Translations under genes and position numbers: made by a program
Part shown: in pieces, positions 45,701 to 55,900 of the stretch
Position numbering within the stretch: the first letter of the stretch is position 1
Layout: every line of letters starts with the position of its first letter
The notes under the pieces: generated by a model
Told to the model about the DNA's origin: nothing
The model's database searches: none
What the model saw: the letters and a program-made list of their open reading frames with translations, nothing else
From: Blastomussa wellsi
Lineage: Eukaryota > Cnidaria > Anthozoa > Scleractinia > Plerogyridae
Assembly: GCA_947652115.1 (NCBI GenBank)
Contig: OX393562.1
Location: 1,731,294 to 1,795,293 of the forward strand
DNA length: 64,000 nucleotides
Direction: 5' to 3'

Positions 45701-46243
45701 AGCGCTGTCCAGTGGTTGCGACATTCCTCTTCGCAGACGGATCACAGAGGAAGTCACCATAAAAGGCCTGTGACATCATACAGGCGCTGTCCATCACAAT
45801 TTGATAAGGAATACACTTCTAGAAATTTGCCCAAGTACCAATCTAACAGAGCACCCTTAACTGTATTTCATTCAGATGGTGAGGTGTTTTTAAACAAAAA
45901 TAATCACTTTGCATACGAAGATTCATCTTGCGATGATTTGTTAGTTCACTCGCACGCGATTCGAGGAAGGAAAAAGAGAAATCGACCGAAATTACCCGAA
46001 TACTCAATTCAGGGGGGTGGTGCCTGTTCCCGATTCCAATCTGAGGCTAATAGTACAAAACTGACTTATCAAGCTATTGCTTCATACCAAGCTTCAACAG
46101 ACGGCACCATCGATTTATATGAAGGAGATAAAATGCATGTTATTCGGAAAAGTCCGTCAGGATGGTGGTTCGTGCAAATTGTCGACGAAGTGGGGTGGGC
46201 ACCGTCTAACTATCTTGAGCCAATAACATACTGTGATAGCTGA
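33758..46243 (+). CDS. SH3PXD2-like: Tks/SH3PXD2-like scaffold, PX plus four SH3 domains (first paralogue)
   Basis: Seventeen exons join in phase to about 1216 residues: 33758-33826, 33916-33996, 35079-35142, 36658-36722, 37224-37318, 37867-37946, 38737-38865, 39372-39500, 39764-39881, 40284-40459, 40805-40851, 41313-41895, 41990-42060, 42819-43170, 43258-43881, 45020-45072, 45329-46243. The PX domain (about 1-125) has the phosphoinositide-site motif YRRYSE and the family tail FFTPRPEDL. The SH3 domains lie at about 164-216, 240-293, 777-829 and 1158-1210, each with the ALYDY-equivalent start, a WW pair and the GW-P motif. In animals this family anchors NADPH oxidase, Src substrates and actin regulators at podosome membranes; it is related to p47phox. 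Exons 11-12 and 13-14 are an internal duplication. The donor after 43881 is GC rather than GT, and exon 16 and the start of exon 17 are the least certain parts. Confidence 0.85.
34503..34800 (+). mobile_element. tRNA-derived SINE in PX-SH3 intron 2
   Basis: A head with AGTGCAATGGTTACTCTGC (A-box-like) and GATTCGAGCCC (B-box-like) is followed by the body phrases TGTGTTCTTGAGAAAGACAC, GGTACCGACGAA and TAACCCTGCGATGGAC. These are shared with the copies at 44188-44515 and 58105-58345. A long G run interrupts the body near 34656. Confidence 0.78.
34801..34992 (-). mobile_element. Second SINE, tail-to-tail with the previous one
   Basis: Read on the minus strand, the head GCGCAGCGGCCTAATGGTTA and the B-box-like GGGTTCGAGCC are clear. 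The tail TGGTCGACTAGCATCCCACC matches the same SINE family, but the middle differs. Confidence 0.65.
35830..35930. repeat. Dispersed repeat related to 57345-57520
   Basis: Shares GCGGAATATCG, TAGTCAACTCGGCC-type, GGCGATATTCCGCGCGAT and GCAGGATAATTGTT words with the stretch at 57345-57520 in the second PX-SH3 gene. Confidence 0.5.
36005..36289. mobile_element. 285-bp MITE with perfect 9-bp target duplication
   Basis: Ends TAGCCTGCGTAGCAAGCG and (reverse complement) TAGCCTGCGTCGCAAGCG. GCTGGATTG lies directly on both sides (35996-36004 and 36290-36298). Same end type and duplication length as 28397-28582. Located in intron 3 of the first PX-SH3 gene. Confidence 0.85.
36371..36510 (+). mobile_element. 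tRNA-like SINE head in PX-SH3 intron 3
   Basis: CAGTAGCTCAGTGGTTAGAG (A box) and GTGGGTTTAAATCCC (B box with T arm) form a tRNA-like fold, followed by CTCGGATTTTTTCCGAG, a small hairpin and T run. The anticodon loop does not close properly and a unique 3' part follows. This is a SINE, not a functional tRNA gene. Confidence 0.68.
37614..37751. repeat. Foldback with about 30-bp arms
   Basis: AATAAGATGGGACACCTTGTGATG at the left matches, inverted, GCATCACAAGGCGTCCCACC at the right, with about 80 bases between. Lies in intron 5 of the first PX-SH3 gene. Confidence 0.75.
38150..38250. repeat. Inverted repeat in PX-SH3 intron 6
   Basis: TTAATGACCTTATATGGAA near 38155 and TTCCATATAAGGTCATTATAA near 38228 are reverse complements. 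An outer TCAAAACTCCAATCAA / GTTTTGATTG pair extends the symmetry. Confidence 0.7.
40919..41149. mobile_element. TTAA-ended MITE, copy in the first PX-SH3 gene (intron 11)
   Basis: Begins TTAAAGGAACTACGTCACG and ends CGTAACTTCGCCCCTTTAA. Its interior aligns over most of its length with 49022-49265, including CCATCCTTAACCATCCTTG and GGTAATTTG / GTAATTTG words. Confidence 0.8.
43811..43841 (+). repeat. GAC/GAT microsatellite encoding an aspartate run
   Basis: A block of GAC and GAT codons gives eight consecutive aspartates within a longer acidic stretch in exon 15, just after the third SH3 domain. Confidence 0.85.
44048..44565. mobile_element. Foldback element carrying a SINE insertion
   Basis: AAAGTGATAAATGATCATCG at the left (44053) and CGATGATCATTTCTTACTTTC at the right (44547) are inverted matches. 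A related sequence (GTGATCATTTCTCACTTTC) recurs near 44853. The SINE at 44188-44515 sits between the arms. Confidence 0.6.
44188..44515 (-). mobile_element. SINE with 12-bp target-site duplication
   Basis: A tRNA-like head lies at the right end (minus strand, CTAATGGTTAGTGCGC and GGGTTCAAGTC). The body is shared with the copies at 34503 and 58105, and the tail ends in repeated TTTACC units. GTCGTGCAAAGG occurs at 44176-44187 and again at 44516-44527, the mark of target-primed insertion. The 13-base unit CACTGCGCCTCCC is repeated three times at the head end. Lies in intron 15 of the first PX-SH3 gene. Confidence 0.85.
44600..44680 (+). mobile_element. tRNA-like SINE fragment
   Basis: GGTCACGGGTTCGAATCCCG forms a B box with T arm, followed by GAAGCCCTGATG and a short 3' part ending in TTTATTTATTCC. 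The 5' half is degraded. Confidence 0.5.
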
Positions 46244-46923
46244 ACTTGTCCTCCGTTTCCAAACTGTGCGAGAGTATTGTAGACAGCCACTTCAAACTGC
46301 GTTAGAGGGAGAACAGTTATCTCTGTACACAAATTTGATTTTACCTTCACAAACTAAAATATAGTGGAATATTTATGGAATATCAACTACGAATTTGATT
46401 TCACATCTGCACGAGTTTTATGTCCTCTATATGATATCACGTTATTTGTAGCACAGTATTTTTATAAGTTGTCATGATCACAGGACACTCGAAAGTTTAT
46501 TGGAATGGTGAAATTTTCAATATTACGGACCTTCAGATTGGAGTACGAGTACGACTTTCGAATTTCAATCCAATTACGTTACCTTCGGACTGGGGTGGGG
46601 GGAGACTGTGACCTCCTTGCCCGAAAATATACAATGTCCGAATGTGTTAGCATTAAATGTGTTAGCACAAACGCCCAAAAATTGGAAAAGAGATGTTCGC
46701 AATTCGCATGGTTATTGAAATTTTTACAATGCAAAAATAGTTCGATACAGACCGTCGTTTTTTCTGTTAGCTTTCTTCCAACTGCTGTTTCCCGAATCTC
46801 TCGACTCCCCGGCTCGAACAGGAGACCTATCAGGACGAGATTGGTGTTAAATGTGATAAGCATAAACACCAGCACTAGGTTTGAAAAGTCGTGCTCGTGC
46901 TCGTGCTCAATCTCGTACTCGTG

Positions 46924-47789
46924 ATCGGAGTTACCATAGCAACGTAGTGACGTCACGCCCCACTTTACTCGAGACCGAATTACCTGTCATCAAGGGATAA
47001 TTTTGGAAAACCCTTCCTGGACCTTTAACCTGGCATACTTTTCTTGAGGTCTGCCAAATTTGAATCTTGAATCTCCGTGCAACTGTAAATTTCAATGCGT
47101 CTTGAATTCATATATCGTTACATGAATTAAAAAGGCATTGAAATTTACAGTTGCACGGACTCCGAGATGCGAGACAATGGATAGGTATAATTAGAACCAC
47201 AAGCGACTAGACGGAAAATAAGCGCAATGTTTACCAAAGTTGAGGCTACAAATTGACAGCCTTAGAATGTTTCAATGAAGTTTAAACTCCGGGATTGTAT
47301 CAAATATTGGTTTATCTACATGAAGAATAATGCTTAGAAAAATTTATCTTCCGCTTCTTAAATAGTGACCATTTTGATAAATATATAGGGTCAATTTTGA
47401 CGAAAACGCAAAATAACACTTCACTCCTGTTGATATTCAAGCCAGTGTTTTCAGAAATCGAATAGAACGATTTTGCTAAGATTTTCACAAAATGTAATTG
47501 GATGCTATTCAATTTATTTCAAATCAAAGTCATCTGACGTGAGGCCTGGTGAACAAACTTTTTAATAGCATTCAGGAGCTAATATGTTGTATTTTAACAC
47601 CTTAAAACTTCGCCATAAATTTTCTCAAAATCACTCTTATAAAAATTCTTCAAATTTGGCAGGCCTCAAGAAAAGTATGTCAGGTCAAAGATCCAGGAAG
47701 GGTTTTCCAAAATTATCTCTTGGTGACAAGTTATTCGGTCTTGAGTAAAGTGGGGCTTGACGTTACTACGTTGCTATGGTAACTCCGAT
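46924..47789. mobile_element. 866-bp element with 139-bp terminal inverted repeats
   Basis: Arms 46924-47062 and 47651-47789 have equal length and are close reverse complements, starting ATCGGAGTTACCATAGCAAC. Near the left arm a second, perfect 23-bp inverted repeat pairs 47075-47097 with 47136-47158. No target duplication or transposase was found. Confidence 0.82.
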
Positions 47790-49021
47790 TACGCTGAAAC
47801 CTATTTAATCTGAAACTTTGATCTTTCTCTAGTGCACTTAGAGCAATCGATTTTCTGTCAGATACTCTTTGGCGGTACACTAGCTGCTCAAAGTGGAAAG
47901 GTATCGTCACTCAAAACTCCGATCGAGCCACCTTAACTTCAGGTGTCGCTAAATACGGCGTCGCTGAATTAACGTGTCGCCAAAATTTCACGTAATAAGG
48001 TATTTATGATCTACGTTGCAAAAATTAACGACCACCTAATTATAGCCATAATTAAATAATTCTCAATAACCTAATGTTCTTCTTTATTATTAATTTAACT
48101 AATTATTACTAATATACTTTGTAACTAGGATAAATCTTCAGTACTGCTTTTTATTGTATTTTCTTTTTTTGTATGTGTCAAATAAAAAAGTAATAAAAAA
48201 CAAATAAAAATAAAACTCTCGTCATGTAATCGCAAACACCTTTGCAAGAAAATTGGTTTGAAAGAAGAGCTGAAATGTCAGCTCGGCTAACATCCCAGGC
48301 TTAAATGCGAACGCATTCTCCATGTAAAATCTATGGCATTGGAATCAACGCCAGTGATATTTTTAGCAAGAGAGCCCTAGGAGCAAAGAATACAGTGGGT
48401 GTGTGACATAATCTAGTGCACAATGCCACTATACTTGGATACGCGGTTGTTCATGGAGGATATAGCTACATTAGCAGAGGAAGCAATGCGTTTTGATACA
48501 TCCGCTCTTTTCCCTTATCAGATGAATAAAACAGTGGTGATGGGTGAGAGAGGACAAGTTGTGAATCTTAACTTCAGTGATAAATCACCAGTTGCAACAT
48601 GCTTTTCTCTTCTGTTGTCCTCTGTTGTGGTCTTGTAAACGAGAAATCAGGTGTATTCCATATCCAATTTGCTGCGTTAGCATTTTGTTTTATAAGATTC
48701 CTTATTTTGTCGGACAGCGTTTTAGTAACCAAATGCGAGATGCAAATACATTGAAAACGTCTTGACATAAGAGATATCTGCTGACGTAAATGCGTTTGAA
48801 ATGTGCGTGATCGATCTCGCAAATAAAAATCTTTATTTCCTGCATATATAGTGGAGGTGAAGATAAGGTGGGTTTGGCAGGGTCAAAAATTGAACTAGAC
48901 TGATAATTTTGGCTAGATTTAGCTTGGAAGACGTACAATATAAGTTTAATATAATATGTCACAGAAGTGTTGTACATCACGTAAATTGCAAATGCAAATA
49001 AATTTATATATGGATATGCCA

Positions 49022-49265
49022 TTAAAGAAGCTACGTCACGGTTTGTGCATTCTGAAAAATTTAGCCTAAGTTTTTCAAATCTGTCATTCGTAATCCGTCT
49101 CAATCTTCTCCATCCTTAACCATCCTTGTTCCTTTTTGGTTTAGTATCATCTCTTAATTGTTTTTCTTCCTCAGTAAACTGCTAGTTTCGGGTTTTCAAC
49201 ATTTTTAAGAGTAATTTGGTTCGTCGCAAGAAATAACCCAAAATATCGTAACCTAGGTCCTTTAA
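49022..49265. mobile_element. TTAA-ended MITE, second copy
   Basis: Begins TTAAAGAAGCTACGTCACGG and ends with CGTAACCTAGGTCCTTTAA. It aligns with 40919-41149 through CAATCTTCTCCATCCTTAAC and GGTTCGTCGCAAGAAATAA-type sequence. Confidence 0.8.
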
Positions 49266-49973
49266 ACTGTTTGTTAAAAAAGTCTGCAAACTTTGATTGC
49301 GTGGAAGCATGCCGTTTTTAACTTGCACGAATATAGATATCAGTTACAAAGCTTTACTTCCGAAATGAATTCTTGACAATAATAGTGCGCGGAGAAGCAG
49401 TCAATTTAGGCAGCCTTGATATTAACTTGCCACCAACATTCACATATAATTTTAGTTCCAGTATACCTCCAGTCTCTATATTCATCTTAGTGTTTGGCGT
49501 AAATGACGAATTGTTTGCGTGCTTCCAGATATTGCTCTTGTGGATGCTTTGGTTGTCAATGCCCTCGGGCCGGTGAATAATTTCGTTGACGCACAAATGA
49601 AAGATTGTGTTGTTTCGAATTTGAAAAATGTTTGCCAAATGTAATTGTTAACAATGGAATATCGTGACTAATAATTTCTATTTTCGTGTTTATGAACAGA
49701 ACGCATTTATTAATTGTTTTATATTCCTGTTTGCTACTCCCAAGAGAATTTCTTAGCCTTTTGATAATCTCACTCTTTTATGACACATTAAGGTATACTG
49801 TTCAATATTATGTCTAGATCTTGGCTAGCCAAGCATTAAATAACTGAGTGGGCTTCATTTGAACATAAAGCTCAAAATGTTAATAGGTTTCCTGCGTTGC
49901 TCTATAACACTGAGAAGGGTTTCGTTTTTAAACGCTAGGCTCGCAAGCCTTGGGTAATCCTAGTTCGTTTACC

Positions 49974-52900
49974 ATGGAGAATCGAACTGTGAAAGAGGCA
50001 TCTGTGGAAGGTGTTCAGCGACGAACTCAACCAAAGAAACATTTTGTAAGTTTGTCTAAAACAATGCGTACTTTATGATATTTTTGGCTCAAGAGAAAAC
50101 ATCTGCCCCTGTACCTACCAATTAATCCAAAGAATCTATGAGCAAATAGTCTTTCTTTATGAAGGAAAATGTAAGCCAGTTGGACATTTTACCTTGAGGG
50201 AATGGCACGAGTTAGCATACAGGTCCATTCTGGATTAACGTTCTGAAAAATCTTCAGAAGCGCAAGGTTTTTTGTTTGGTAAATGCATGTTATTTTCTTT
50301 GTCAACATGCACACGCACAGGACACGAACATTTTACTTACCCAAATATTACCGTTTCTACAGGAAATATAATGCAGCAAAAAAGCAAATTAAATAATCGA
50401 ATTTTGTTTTAACGTCCGCTAGTTCAAAGTGTTGTGATCGACTTATTTCTAAACAAGGTGAGTGAACATTGAAGGTGCGCGCTGCGTAGGGGCGCGAATA
50501 GTGGACATACATACACTTGACCTTGTTCGATATCAATGGAAGGGAAACACTAATTTAACTAACTGTTCCTTTCTTATACAAAACATATTTGAGTTTTATA
50601 CTAACTTTGGTTCTAGCTAGGATTTTTAAACTAGAGGAATGTTATTGCTTTGAAATTGTTTATTAGGCATAAATATGTAAACAGACTAGCGCAATGCCGG
50701 GTTTACGCTTGATAACAACTGAATGTACATACTCAGAAAATAAATCAATATTAGTCGAGTAACGCTGAATAATCGTCAAAGACATAAAATCAAAAGAACT
50801 TTCATTAACGTTTAGAACTTAATTGCACGAAGTTTTAGAACTTTTTTTTCTTTGTTTTAATAGGATATATCTACCAATAAAAATAATTATTACATGGAAT
50901 AAGTTGATGAACCAAGAATTAAGATTCCTATGACTGCCAACAGAGTACTGTTTCTTAAATTTTAATTTATTTAATAGCTATTTTTAAGGTTGTTTGTCTT
51001 TCTTTTTTCCAGATGTTTTGTGTCAAGGTTTCATGGTCAGATGGCACTGTGAACCTGATTTATAGAAGATACAGTGAATTTCTACATCTACAGGTATATT
51101 CTTCAATTACATCATAGTCAGACTATTAAATTTAAATCAATTGCTTGTATGATCTTTTTTTTGTCCAATATATTTCCTTGAAAATGACTATCATCAAAGA
51201 CTCCAGATTTCTTCTCCGAAGTGGCAATTTAAGTAACGCATATTTTATTTGGAACATTAAAAATGGGATTAACTGTTTCTTTCATCACAAATGAAATATA
51301 CTTTTCCTTTTAATTATATTATTAACTTGTAACAATGGCATTCATGAAAAGTGCGCAAACATATATTTATTTTCCGGGTAGCAAAATCGTAGGAGGAACT
51401 AACGGTGTATGTATATAAAACAGATCTATCGATACTAGCTCCGTAAGACGCGCAAGAACCGGAATATTTAAAAACTAAGCATAATGTTTCCTTCAATTCA
51501 GTGGCCATAAATTGAAACGTTCCAATAGTTGGTGTTGAAATTAAAATAATGTGAAATCAATTGCACAGAAACATTTGACATTAATTATGCGCACGCACCA
51601 GACATCTTGAAAGCCTGCAGGCATCCCTGCTGTTCAGTTAAACCAACTTTGCGGCATACGTTAGGATAAAATTAATAAGTTTAGCTCAGACATCCTGCTG
51701 TGTCGCAGTATGGTTTATTTCTAAACATTCATACACTCTTTTTCTTCAATGAGAATCTTTTATTTTAGAACTTCGAGGCTGAAATTTTTCTCAAACTTCA
51801 AGAAAATGTGTGACCTGAAATAACAAAAACATCCTCGGGCTCTGGTTCTTATAAGAAAAAAGGAATTTCAAACCGACTTACTGCCTATCGAAAATTGAAA
51901 CGAAATTATGATTATCATTATGCCTGAGGCTAAACTAACAATCACTTGAGTGTGAAGCTAATATTGCGAACATGCCAAGTATCACGATTCATCTGCAAAG
52001 TCACGCACTTACCTTCAGGAAAAGGTAGATTCTAAACACGCTTCGTAAATTTAACCATGTAAGTCAAATTGATCGACAAAATATATGGCGTTTGAAGTCA
52101 TTTAAGAGTATTATCTGGATCGAAAAATACTTAAAATACGTAATGGGTAAACGGTCTGTTTGTGAGTACAATGAAGTTTTGTGGCCATTTTGACCAGCTT
52201 CACATTTGTGTCACTGATCGACAAGTATCGAAGCTCCCGCTCAACGCCCTCAATTAGAAGAAAGAAATTCTTATTTTGTTTAACTAAAGACGTCAAAATG
52301 TTTCTGTGCATCAAGACCATCAATAAGTCTCGAAAGCGTCGAATTTACCACAGCTTACCTTGGAATGAAATTAACATTTCCCTGTTTAGTTATTGCCATA
52401 GCAATAATATGATCGTCTAAGATGGAAAAGCAAACGGAATACTCGCAATGTTTTTATATAATATATAGATTTAGCCAAGCCTAAAAGCAAAGCTGGGTAT
52501 TTTTTAATTTTTTGGTCCATGATTTCACCAATCGAAAATAAATCATAATTAATCTTCAACTCCAATCCCAGAAACTCCGCTGAGGATGAGCTGGAAAAAA
52601 TCCTGTCAGAACCCTAGCCTAGAAAACCTTGAGCTCGCGTGACATCGATGAGCTCTAAAACTGTGCCCGCGATATGATTATGTGATACTAGTCAGCGGAG
52701 ACTTCTCATGGCAGCTGTTGATTGACCATAACACCGATAACCTTAACATTAACAAGGTCGAACTATTTCTGGAGCATGGACGCCATACCATGATTTCGAA
52801 GTACATTGTATGTAGAGCGTACGCGCCCGCGAACCATACCGCTAGCCGTTTTGAGCATGAAAAATTAACTACGTGGTTCTCTTACAATTTCTATGGCTAT

Positions 52901-55900
52901 GGAGCTCGCTAAACCTGCTCCTGCTCCAATATTTTAATTTTAATAACATTTCAATCAAGAATTGATCACTCCGGGCCATGTGTTAAATTTCAATGCACTC
53001 GATTAGACTCTCACACATATACAAAATATTCCGAGGCTAAATTGTGGAAAAAAAGCGGACATCTCTAATAAGAGAGAGTTATAGTGTCCCGGAGATTATC
53101 GAAAGTTCTTGTGTTTTTATTTCTACAAAGAGTTTCCAAACAAAACCAGATATAAGAATAAATTACCAAAAAAAAGAGATTCTACACTGGTGAGCAAAAT
53201 AAAGGATTACAAGGGTGGAAGTAGACGACAGTTTTAAACTAACATCATCGAATCTGTTTTTTGGCCAGATTTCAAGAAATCAAAGTTCTGATGCAATTGT
53301 GAACATAATTATTAAATTGTTTCCTGTTTGTTGATATTTCTTTGCTTTCGCCATTTTTGTTTTCATTTTTGCTTTCCATTGAAGTTTATGGCAAGCTACA
53401 GGTCACACTTATTTTGAAAACTTCGATCTATCAGGCGGGAAACTGTCCCTTTTAATAACTGTTAGAATTACTTTGTTATTTAACATATTACTAACGCTCA
53501 CTTTGTTTTATTTTCTTATTTTACCCTCAGACAAGTTTATTCCAGGCATTTCCTGGCTCGCTTTGCAGACCAGGATCCAAACGAAAGTCCATCACTCCAC
53601 TTCCCAGTGAGTTCATAGATCCACACTTCGCACTTGACAAAACTTGAACTTCAACTTGAACTTTATATTTTTTAAACACGGTAAATCTATCAGATAAAAT
53701 AATAATAATAAAAATTACAATCTACTTTAATCTATATAAACATGATCTAAAAATTTAAATAGTAAAAATAGAGAAAATAAAGAAATTCTGCTTTACATAG
53801 ATGCCGTGTGCGTTATCGATTCAGACGAAGAAATCGCGACAACCATTTCGAAAAGATTGAAGTGAGTTTGCTTGCCGCAATTCAGGGGACAAGCTGTTCC
53901 AGATAACTGCACCATTATAGCTAAAGCTATTTTTCAGGAAATTGGTGCGGGGCAATGGAACAGCTAGTTTGTTTTCAGAGTTCCTTAAATTATAAGGTGG
54001 ATCATATTTAGTGAAAAGAGAACCAAGATAGTCGGGCGCAAGACCATGTATAGATTTATAGACCATAATGGCCACTTGTATTTGTCGCTGAGTATCCAAC
54101 CGTTTCCAGTTGAGTTGCTCAAAAAGAGGACCCGCTTCTCACTTCAAGGTTAACACTTTGCACTGGCCCGGAAGTGGCATCAACATCAGCAATACGAGAA
54201 CAGCCAGAAAGAAAATTCCGTTTACCGACCTCTGAATTAAGAATAAGTGTCTTAGTATAGACAATTTTTCTAATTTTACTGTAGTTTGCAGAATTAAAGG
54301 TTCTCGTTGCTCGAGATCCATGGTCAATAAGAATATGATAAAAATGACACTACGTTCAAAGAACGCAGCTAAATGCAACTTTAAGTTTTAATTCAACATT
54401 ACATATAGATTCGTTATTACTACAGTTGATTTATGTAATTATCTATTGCCAACTCACCTGCACGTGTTCTTACTTGTTAGTTTAATTTACTTAAGTTTTG
54501 AAATGTTCTGGAAACGACTGGAACAGACTTAATAAGGTTAACGAATTTTGGATTTTTTTTTTTCATCGTTTATAGATTCATTTGCAACGCGTATGAACGT
54601 TGGTGAAACAGTATTCAGAAGAATGGAACAAGTCAGCTTTTTCCTTAAGGTTGGTACCTCAATTAACCACAAAAAGTCGCAATGGTCTAGCAGGGCAAGT
54701 AATATTCTCAGTTTCAGCCCAATACCACAATAGGCGTTGACTGTCATGAATCACACTCGCCTCAGATCCTCCAAGCATTCGCTGCCTTCTTCCATGGTTC
54801 TTCTTGCTGAAGCCCTATGGGTGGTATAGGATTTGATAGTCAGTGTAACCGTTTTTGTTGCAGTTTTCGCTGCTTCTAGTATTAATATTTTTACTTTTAC
54901 GGTACACTATAATGTGATTCTCGCTTGACAGGAAATTTTATCGCTCGAGTACAGCGTTTCACAGTCCAAGTATGTCCGCGGGTTTTTGACCCCGACACAG
55001 GAGGATCTAGAACCACGGCCGCAACCAAGGTAAGGAAAATCAGCGGCAAACTCAATTGCTCTACTTATGTCCAGGATTGAACGCAATTACAAAAATTTCA
55101 AATTTTACGTTTTCCCGTGACGGCCTTGCGAAAATTGTGGATTCTACAGATTTTACAAATCCTGTGAAATTCTGTGTAATTTTCTAGTAATTTTCGTAAT
55201 TGCATTCAATCCTGGATATATCTCAATTGCTCATACTGTTTAATTTGCTTACAATATATAAATGGTAAATTACCAGGGCGCAGAGAGAGAGAGAGGTATA
55301 GTTATATATTCCGAAGATATCAAAGAGCAACCGTGGAGTTTCGAAGATTTCAAAGCACAGGATTCCCGGCTATCAGAGATATCCATCGCCGATTCCGAAG
55401 GAATAGGGATATTAGTCACTCCATCGACTTGGCTGATGAAAAAAATCCTTCGCAGGGAATACCACATTCTTTCACGCAAGATCTACGAGACCATGAACTT
55501 TTATTTACGGGCAGCTGCAATGAACCGTGATCAGGGCTTAAAGCCTATCACCTCCCCCCTAATTATGGAACGATTTTGCAACTTTATCAACACGAGATTG
55601 CAAGCTCCAGTAACCATCGCTGACGATAGGATCCGGACTTCTTTCAAAGAAAAACTCTATGTAATTTTCAAGAAAATTATTGTGAGGAAGAATTTTCCTC
55701 TGTTACATCATTTACCGAAGGACGAATTTTCATTCCTTCAGTTTAATGTATGTCTAATGATATTTAATTCACGCACTTGCAATCTATAGCCATTTTCTCC
55801 TGACACGCATTGTTCTCCAGGCCACATTTCTGGTAATTTGATCACTACACTTAACACATGACAAAAATAACTGATAAATCACTGTACTCGTTTACGAGGA

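Larger units (their letters stand above)
46244..49973. other. Intergenic region between the two PX-SH3 paralogues
   Basis: Holds the 3' UTR of the first paralogue and the promoter of the second. Contents: a stretch at 46585-46690 similar to 8940-9060, the 866-bp element at 46924-47789, and the MITE at 49022-49265. The open frame 48423-48638 (71 codons) has no recognisable domain. Confidence 0.6.

Noticed and set aside
46579..46956. 125-codon minus-strand open frame
   Set aside because: Falls in a dispersed repeat also present near 8940-9060 and crosses the edge of the 46924 element. The HEYEIEHEHEHD part is a GTGCTC-type microsatellite.
48423..48638. Small 71-codon gene between the PX-SH3 paralogues
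   Set aside because: Has an ATG and mixed composition but no domain, no splice partner and no clear promoter. Left as unannotated.
53821..54099. Host protein-coding gene
   Set aside because: Motifs are those of a LINE C-terminus and the frame is truncated upstream.
55262..55789. 175-codon plus-strand open frame as an exon or separate gene
   Set aside because: It lies in intron 5 of the second PX-SH3 gene with no recognisable domain. The PX-to-SH3 join from 55029 to 56789 is already in phase without it. A cassette exon cannot be fully excluded without RNA data.
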